From NCBI GenBank assembly GCA_002480085.1, contig DKPJ01000014.1, positions 189,160 to 253,159 on the forward strand: 64,000 nt of DNA, given 5' to 3'. The position numbers and the translations under genes were made by a program. Shown here one piece after another: positions 59,616 through 64,000 of the stretch; the stretch's first letter is position 1, and each line of letters begins with the position of its first letter. The notes under the pieces are model-generated. The model did not search any database, had not been told where the DNA came from, and saw nothing but the letters and a program-made list of their open reading frames with translations. The stretch is from Enterobacteriaceae bacterium UBA7338 (lineage in GTDB: Bacteria > Pseudomonadota > Gammaproteobacteria > Enterobacterales > Enterobacteriaceae).

Positions 59616-60083
59616 GTGAAGCTGCAACTGGTCGCCGTCGGCACGAAGATGCCCGACTGGGTACAAACCGGCTTTACTGAATATCTGCGTCGATTCCCGA
59701 AAGATATGCCGTTTGAGCTGGTAGAGATCCCTGCCGGCAAGCGCGGCAAAAATGCCGATATCAAACGCATCCTTGATAAAGAGGGTGAGCTTATGCTCGC
59801 TGCGGCCGGTAAAAACCGCATCGTCACCCTCGATATTCCAGGCAAGCCCTGGGATACGCCGCAGCTGGCACACGAGCTGGAGCGCTGGAAGCAGGACGGG
59901 CGAGACGTCAGCCTGCTGATCGGCGGGCCGGAGGGGCTATCCCCCGCCTGCAAAGCGGCAGCAGAACAAAGTTGGTCACTCTCTGCGTTAACGCTCCCCC
60001 ACCCGCTGGTCCGGGTTCTGGTGGCAGAAAGCCTCTATCGCGCATGGAGCATTACGACCAACCACCCCTATCATCGTGAGTAA
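59616..60083 (+). CDS. rlmH: 23S rRNA pseudouridine-1915 N3-methyltransferase
   Basis: 155 residues, SPOUT-family methyltransferase of helix 69. Start GTG at 59616. The knot region is LLIGGPEGLSPACKAAAEQSWSLSALTLPHPLVRVLVAESLYRAWSI. E. coli length. Translation probably coupled to rsfS. Confidence 0.97.
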   Translation: MKLQLVAVGTKMPDWVQTGFTEYLRRFPKDMPFELVEIPAGKRGKNADIKRILDKEGELMLAAAGKNRIVTLDIPGKPWDTPQLAHELERWKQDGRDVSLLIGGPEGLSPACKAAAEQSWSLSALTLPHPLVRVLVAESLYRAWSITTNHPYHRE

Positions 60084-60112
60084 CGAAGAGCCTTAGGTAG
60101 ATTACGCAGCGG

Positions 60113-62014
60113 ATGAAATTACAGAACTCTTTTCGCGACTATACGGCTGAGTCCGCGCTGTTTGTGCGCCGGGCGATCGTCGCCTTTACAGGGATCCTGC
60201 TGCTCAGCGGCGTGCTTATCGCTAACCTCTATAATCTGCAGATTGTCCGTCACACCGACTACCAGACGCGCTCCAACGAAAACCGCATTAAGCTGGTGCC
60301 GATTGCCCCGAGCCGCGGCATCATCTATGACCGCAACGGTATCCCGCTGGCGCTCAACCGCACCATCTACCAGGTTGAGATGATGCCCGAGAAGGTGGAC
60401 AACGTGCAGCAGACGCTGGATGCGCTGCGGGACGTGGTCGATCTCAACGATGACGACATCGCTAACTTCAAAAAAGAGCGCGCCCGCTCGCACCGCTTCA
60501 CCTCGATTCCGGTGAAGTCCAACCTAACGGAAGTCCAGGTGGCGCGCTTTGCGGTAAACCAGTACCGCTTCCCGGGCGTGGAAGTCAAAGGCTACAAGCG
60601 CCGCTTCTACCCCTACGGCTCTGCCCTGACCCACGTTATCGGTTACGTCTCAAAGATCAACGATAAAGACGTCGAGCGCCTCGACAAAGAGGGTATCCTC
60701 GCCAACTATGCGGCGACGCACGATATCGGCAAGCTGGGTATTGAGCGCTACTACGAGAACGTGCTTCACGGCCAGACCGGCTATGAAGAGGTTGAGGTGA
60801 ATAACCGTGGCCGCGTGATCCGCCAGCTGAAAGAGGTGCCGCCCCAGGCCGGGCATGACATCTACCTGACGCTGGATCTTAAGCTGCAAACCTATATTGA
60901 AACCCTGCTGGAGGGGAGCCGTGCGGCGGTGGTCGTGACCGATCCGCGCACCGGCGGCATTCTGTCGCTGGTCTCCATGCCAAGCTATAACCCGAACCTG
61001 TTTGTGGATGGTATCTCCAGCAAGGATTACAACGGCCTGCTGCACGATCCCAACACGCCGCTGATCAACCGTGCAACGCAGGGCGTCTATCCCCCGGCGT
61101 CAACCGTTAAGCCTTACGTTGCGGTATCGGCCCTGAGCGCAGGGGTGATCACCCGCAATACCAGCCTGTTCGACCCCGGCTGGTGGCAGCTTCCCGGCTC
61201 CGAGAAGCGCTATCGCGACTGGAAAAAGTGGGGCCACGGCCACCTGAACGTCACTAAATCGCTGGAAGAGTCCGCCGATACCTTCTTCTACCAGGTCGCC
61301 TACGACATGGGGATCGATCGTCTCGGGGAGTGGATGGGCAAATTTGGTTACGGCCACTACACCGGTATCGACCTCTCGGAGGAGCGCTCCGGGAACATGC
61401 CGACCCGCGAGTGGAAGCTGAAACGCTTTAAGAAGCCGTGGTACCAGGGCGATACCATTCCGGTGGGCATCGGTCAGGGCTACTGGACGGCGACGCCGAT
61501 CCAGATGAGCAAGGCGATGATGATCCTGATTAACGATGGCATCGTCAAAGTGCCACACCTGCTGATGAGTACGGCTGAGAACGGCCAGCAGGTGCCGTGG
61601 AAGCAGCCTGAGCAGCCGCCGGTGGGCGATATTCACTCCGGCTACTGGGAGATCGCTAAAGACGGCATGTACGGCGTAGCCAACCGTCCTAACGGGACCG
61701 GGCATAAATACTTTGCCAACGCCCCCTACAAGGTGGCGGCCAAATCCGGTACGGCACAGGTGTTTGGCCTGAAGGCCAATGAGACCTATAACGCGCACAA
61801 AATTGCGGAGCGCCTGCGTGACCACAAGCTGATGACGGCGTTTGCCCCCTATGACAAACCCCAGGTAGCGGTGGCGATCATTCTGGAAAACGGCGGTGCC
61901 GGCCCGGCGGTCGGGACCATCATGCGCCAGATCCTCGACCACATTATGCTGGGCGATAACAACACCGACCTGCCGGCGGAGAATCCGTCGTCAGCGGCGG
62001 CTGAGGACCAATAA
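60113..62014 (+). CDS. mrdA: Penicillin-binding protein 2 (elongasome transpeptidase)
   Basis: 633 residues. An N-terminal cytoplasmic tail and one membrane helix (about 20-40), a pedestal domain, then the transpeptidase domain with the active serine S330 in PPASTVKPYV, SxN-type EESADTFFY, and KSG in KVAAKSGTAQVF. It crosslinks lateral wall peptidoglycan with RodA. In E. coli the mrdA-mrdB-rlpA order is the same. The C-terminus ends in a proline- and serine-rich tail. Confidence 0.97.
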   Translation: MKLQNSFRDYTAESALFVRRAIVAFTGILLLSGVLIANLYNLQIVRHTDYQTRSNENRIKLVPIAPSRGIIYDRNGIPLALNRTIYQVEMMPEKVDNVQQTLDALRDVVDLNDDDIANFKKERARSHRFTSIPVKSNLTEVQVARFAVNQYRFPGVEVKGYKRRFYPYGSALTHVIGYVSKINDKDVERLDKEGILANYAATHDIGKLGIERYYENVLHGQTGYEEVEVNNRGRVIRQLKEVPPQAGHDIYLTLDLKLQTYIETLLEGSRAAVVVTDPRTGGILSLVSMPSYNPNLFVDGISSKDYNGLLHDPNTPLINRATQGVYPPASTVKPYVAVSALSAGVITRNTSLFDPGWWQLPGSEKRYRDWKKWGHGHLNVTKSLEESADTFFYQVAYDMGIDRLGEWMGKFGYGHYTGIDLSEERSGNMPTREWKLKRFKKPWYQGDTIPVGIGQGYWTATPIQMSKAMMILINDGIVKVPHLLMSTAENGQQVPWKQPEQPPVGDIHSGYWEIAKDGMYGVANRPNGTGHKYFANAPYKVAAKSGTAQVFGLKANETYNAHKIAERLRDHKLMTAFAPYDKPQVAVAIILENGGAGPAVGTIMRQILDHIMLGDNNTDLPAENPSSAAAEDQ

Positions 62015-62016
62015 CC

Positions 62017-63129
62017 ATGACGGATAATCCGAACAAAAAATCGTTCTGGGATAAAATCCACATCGATCCGGCGCTGCTGCTGATCATCCTCGCGCTGCTG
62101 TTTTACAGCGCCATTGTGATCTGGAGCGCCAGCGGCCAGGATGTCGGCATGACCGAGCGCAAAATCGGCCAGATTGCCATGGGCCTGGTGGTGATGGTAG
62201 TGATGGCGCAGATCCCCCCCCGCGTCTATGAGGGGTGGGCACCCTATCTCTACATCTTCTGCGTGATCCTGCTGGTGGCGGTGGACGCCTTTGGCGCGAT
62301 CTCCAAAGGGGCGCAGCGCTGGCTCGATTTAGGTATCGTGCGTTTCCAGCCCTCGGAGATTGCAAAAATCGCCGTACCGCTGATGGTGGCGCGCTTTATC
62401 AACCGCGACGTCTGTCCGCCGTCGCTGAAAAATACCGGTATCGCGCTGGTGCTGATCTTCATGCCTACGCTGCTGGTTGCCGCGCAGCCGGACCTTGGCA
62501 CCTCGATTCTTATCGCGCTTTCCGGTCTGTTTGTGCTCTTCCTGTCGGGCCTGAGCTGGCGGCTGATCGGCATTGCCGCCCTGCTGCTGGCGGCCTTTAT
62601 CCCGATCCTCTGGTTCTTCCTGATGCACGACTATCAGCGTCAGCGGGTGATGATGCTGCTCGATCCGGAAACCGATCCGCTGGGAGCAGGCTATCATATT
62701 ATTCAGTCTAAGATTGCCATTGGCTCCGGCGGCCTGCGCGGCAAGGGCTGGCTGCACGGTACCCAGTCGCAGCTTGAGTTTCTGCCCGAGCGCCACACCG
62801 ACTTTATCTTCGCCGTACTCGGCGAGGAGCTGGGTCTGGTGGGGATCCTGATCCTGCTGGCGCTCTACCTGCTGCTGATTATGCGCGGCCTGTGGATCGC
62901 CGCCCATGCGCAGACCACCTTTGGCCGCGTGATGGCCGGTGGCTTAATGCTGATTTTATTCGTTTACGTATTTGTAAATATCGGTATGGTGAGCGGTATC
63001 TTACCGGTAGTGGGGGTGCCCCTGCCGTTAGTAAGCTACGGTGGCTCCGCCCTGATTGTGCTTATGGCCGGGTTTGGTATCGTGATGTCGATCCATACCC
63101 ACAGAAAAATGTTGTCGAAAAGCGTATAA
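62017..63129 (+). CDS. mrdB: Peptidoglycan glycosyltransferase RodA (SEDS)
   Basis: 370 residues, ten membrane helices. SEDS-family signature NIGMVSGILPVVGVPLPLVSYGGSA and the conserved GAQRWLDLGIVRFQPSEIAKIAVP loop are present. It polymerises glycan strands for the lateral wall, with PBP2. It starts two bases after the mrdA stop, and rlpA follows after 10 bp. Confidence 0.97.
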   Translation: MTDNPNKKSFWDKIHIDPALLLIILALLFYSAIVIWSASGQDVGMTERKIGQIAMGLVVMVVMAQIPPRVYEGWAPYLYIFCVILLVAVDAFGAISKGAQRWLDLGIVRFQPSEIAKIAVPLMVARFINRDVCPPSLKNTGIALVLIFMPTLLVAAQPDLGTSILIALSGLFVLFLSGLSWRLIGIAALLLAAFIPILWFFLMHDYQRQRVMMLLDPETDPLGAGYHIIQSKIAIGSGGLRGKGWLHGTQSQLEFLPERHTDFIFAVLGEELGLVGILILLALYLLLIMRGLWIAAHAQTTFGRVMAGGLMLILFVYVFVNIGMVSGILPVVGVPLPLVSYGGSALIVLMAGFGIVMSIHTHRKMLSKSV

Positions 63130-63139
63130 GAGGTTCGCA

Positions 63140-64000
63140 ATGCGAAAGCTTTGCCTTGCAGTTTGCATAGCAGCAGGATTACTGACAGCGTGTACAAGTA
63201 CCGAGGAGAGCCAGCAGCCTACCGCCGCTGCGCCGCAGCCTGCGGTCTGTAACGGCCCGACGGTAGAGATCGGCGGGGCCGAACCCCGCTACGAGCCGCT
63301 GAACCCGTCGGTTAACCAGGACTACGAGCGCGATGGCAAGTCCTGGAAGATTGTGCAGGACACCTCGCGCTTTACCCAGGCCGGTCTTGCCGCCATCTAC
63401 GATGCGGAGCCGGGCAGCAACCTGACCGCCTCCGGCGAAGCTTTCGACCCGATGCAGCTGACGGCGGCGCACCCGACCCTGCCGATCCCCAGCTATGCGC
63501 GTATTACCAACCTGTCTAACGGCCGGATGGTGGTGGTGCGCATCAACGACCGCGGTCCCTACGGTAATGACCGGGTGATCTCCCTCTCCCGCGCCGCGGC
63601 TGACAGGCTGAACAACTCTAACAACACCAAAGTGCGTATCGATCCGATTATCGTCTCGCAAGATGGTTCGTTCTCGGGTCCCGGTACGGTCTGTACCACT
63701 ATCGCCCAGCAGACCTACGCCCTGCCCGATCGCCCGGATCTGAGCGGCGGCATGGGCAGCGCCTCTTCTGCGCCGCAGCCGGCCCAGCCTGCTGGGGATG
63801 TTCGCCCTATCAGCAACGATACGCTGCAAAGCGACGGCGCGGCCGGCGCACCGGTGGGTGGCAGCGGCTTCCTTGGCGCTCCGACCACGCTGGCTTCCGG
63901 CGTGCTGGAGGGCAACGAGCCGCCCGCGCAGACCCAGCCAGCGGCGGTGGCGGCACCTGCCGCTGCCCCTGTGGTGGCAGCACCCGCAGCCGCCGCACCG
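63140..64000 (+). CDS. rlpA: Septal-ring lytic transglycosylase RlpA, 5' part (cut by window edge)
   Basis: At least 287 codons open to the window end. The ATG at 63140 follows AGAGGTTCGCA. Lipoprotein signal MRKLCLAVCIAAGLLTAC, lipobox Cys18, then a double-psi beta-barrel (GLAAIYDAEPGSNLTASGEAFDPMQLTAAH, INDRGPYGNDRVISLSRAAA). The region after codon 200 is alanine-, proline- and glutamine-rich, a flexible linker before the SPOR domain expected beyond the window. RlpA binds or cleaves denuded septal glycan. Confidence 0.93.
   Translation, partial: MRKLCLAVCIAAGLLTACTSTEESQQPTAAAPQPAVCNGPTVEIGGAEPRYEPLNPSVNQDYERDGKSWKIVQDTSRFTQAGLAAIYDAEPGSNLTASGEAFDPMQLTAAHPTLPIPSYARITNLSNGRMVVVRINDRGPYGNDRVISLSRAAADRLNNSNNTKVRIDPIIVSQDGSFSGPGTVCTTIAQQTYALPDRPDLSGGMGSASSAPQPAQPAGDVRPISNDTLQSDGAAGAPVGGSGFLGAPTTLASGVLEGNEPPAQTQPAAVAAPAAAPVVAAPAAAAP

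Overview
This window is a chromosomal segment of a member of the Enterobacteriaceae. Nearly every gene has a close Escherichia coli or Salmonella counterpart, and the order follows the E. coli K-12 map from pxp/phr through kdp, pgm-seqA, fldA-fur, glnS, nagE/nagBAC, asnB, the met-leu-gln tRNA cluster, ubiF, miaB, ybeZYX-lnt, gltIJKL, leuS-lptE-holA-nadD and rsfS-rlmH-mrdAB-rlpA. The DNA is GC-rich, carries many REP (palindromic unit) sequences, and shows no insertion sequence, phage gene or CRISPR array. I cannot name the genus. Both ends cut genes: pxpA at the left and rlpA at the right.

Layout. 1-5.1 kb (minus strand): a tight run ybgA-phr-ybgI-pxpB-pxpC-pxpA, combining a two-domain DUF523-DUF1722 protein (RudS type), photolyase, a NIF3-family protein and 5-oxoprolinase. 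5.3-13.6 kb: ybfA, then the high-affinity potassium pump kdpFABC and its regulators kdpDE. 13.9-16.0 kb: a solitary inducible ornithine decarboxylase (speF). 16.1-18.3 kb: seqA-pgm (minus). 18.4-21.1 kb: ybfF, ybfE, fldA, uof-fur. 21.2-30.8 kb: a sugar or polyol catabolic island (see below). 30.9-40.2 kb: glnS, nagE divergent from nagB-nagA-nagC, asnB. 40.4-41.0 kb: six tRNA genes. 41.1-57.3 kb: ubiF, miaB, ybeZ-ybeY-ybeX-lnt, gltI-(SroC)-gltJKL, ybeL, leuS-lptE-holA-nadD. 57.3-59.1 kb: cobD and cobC of cobalamin synthesis. 59.3-64.0 kb: rsfS-rlmH-mrdA-mrdB-rlpA.

The main accessory feature lies between fur and glnS, where E. coli carries chiP-chiQ. It has two divergent arms. Leftward: an FGGY (glycerol-kinase-like) kinase and two short-chain dehydrogenases. 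Rightward: a transketolase split into two genes, a ribose-type ABC importer (binding protein, ATPase, permease) and a DUF2291 lipoprotein. The 327-bp gap between the arms carries three near-identical AT-rich palindromes (TGAATATATATTCA type), but no regulator gene lies in the window. The gene content implies import of a sugar or polyol, oxidation to a ketose, phosphorylation, and two-carbon transfer by the split transketolase. The substrate cannot be read from sequence.

Compared with K-12 gene order as I know it, several genes are missing from their usual places: dtpD (between phr and ybgI), rhsC, potE and the speFL leader (around speF), chiPQ, nagD/umpH (after nagC) and one glutamine tRNA. 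One tRNA-Met copy lacks an encoded CCA end and carries a compensated acceptor-stem change.
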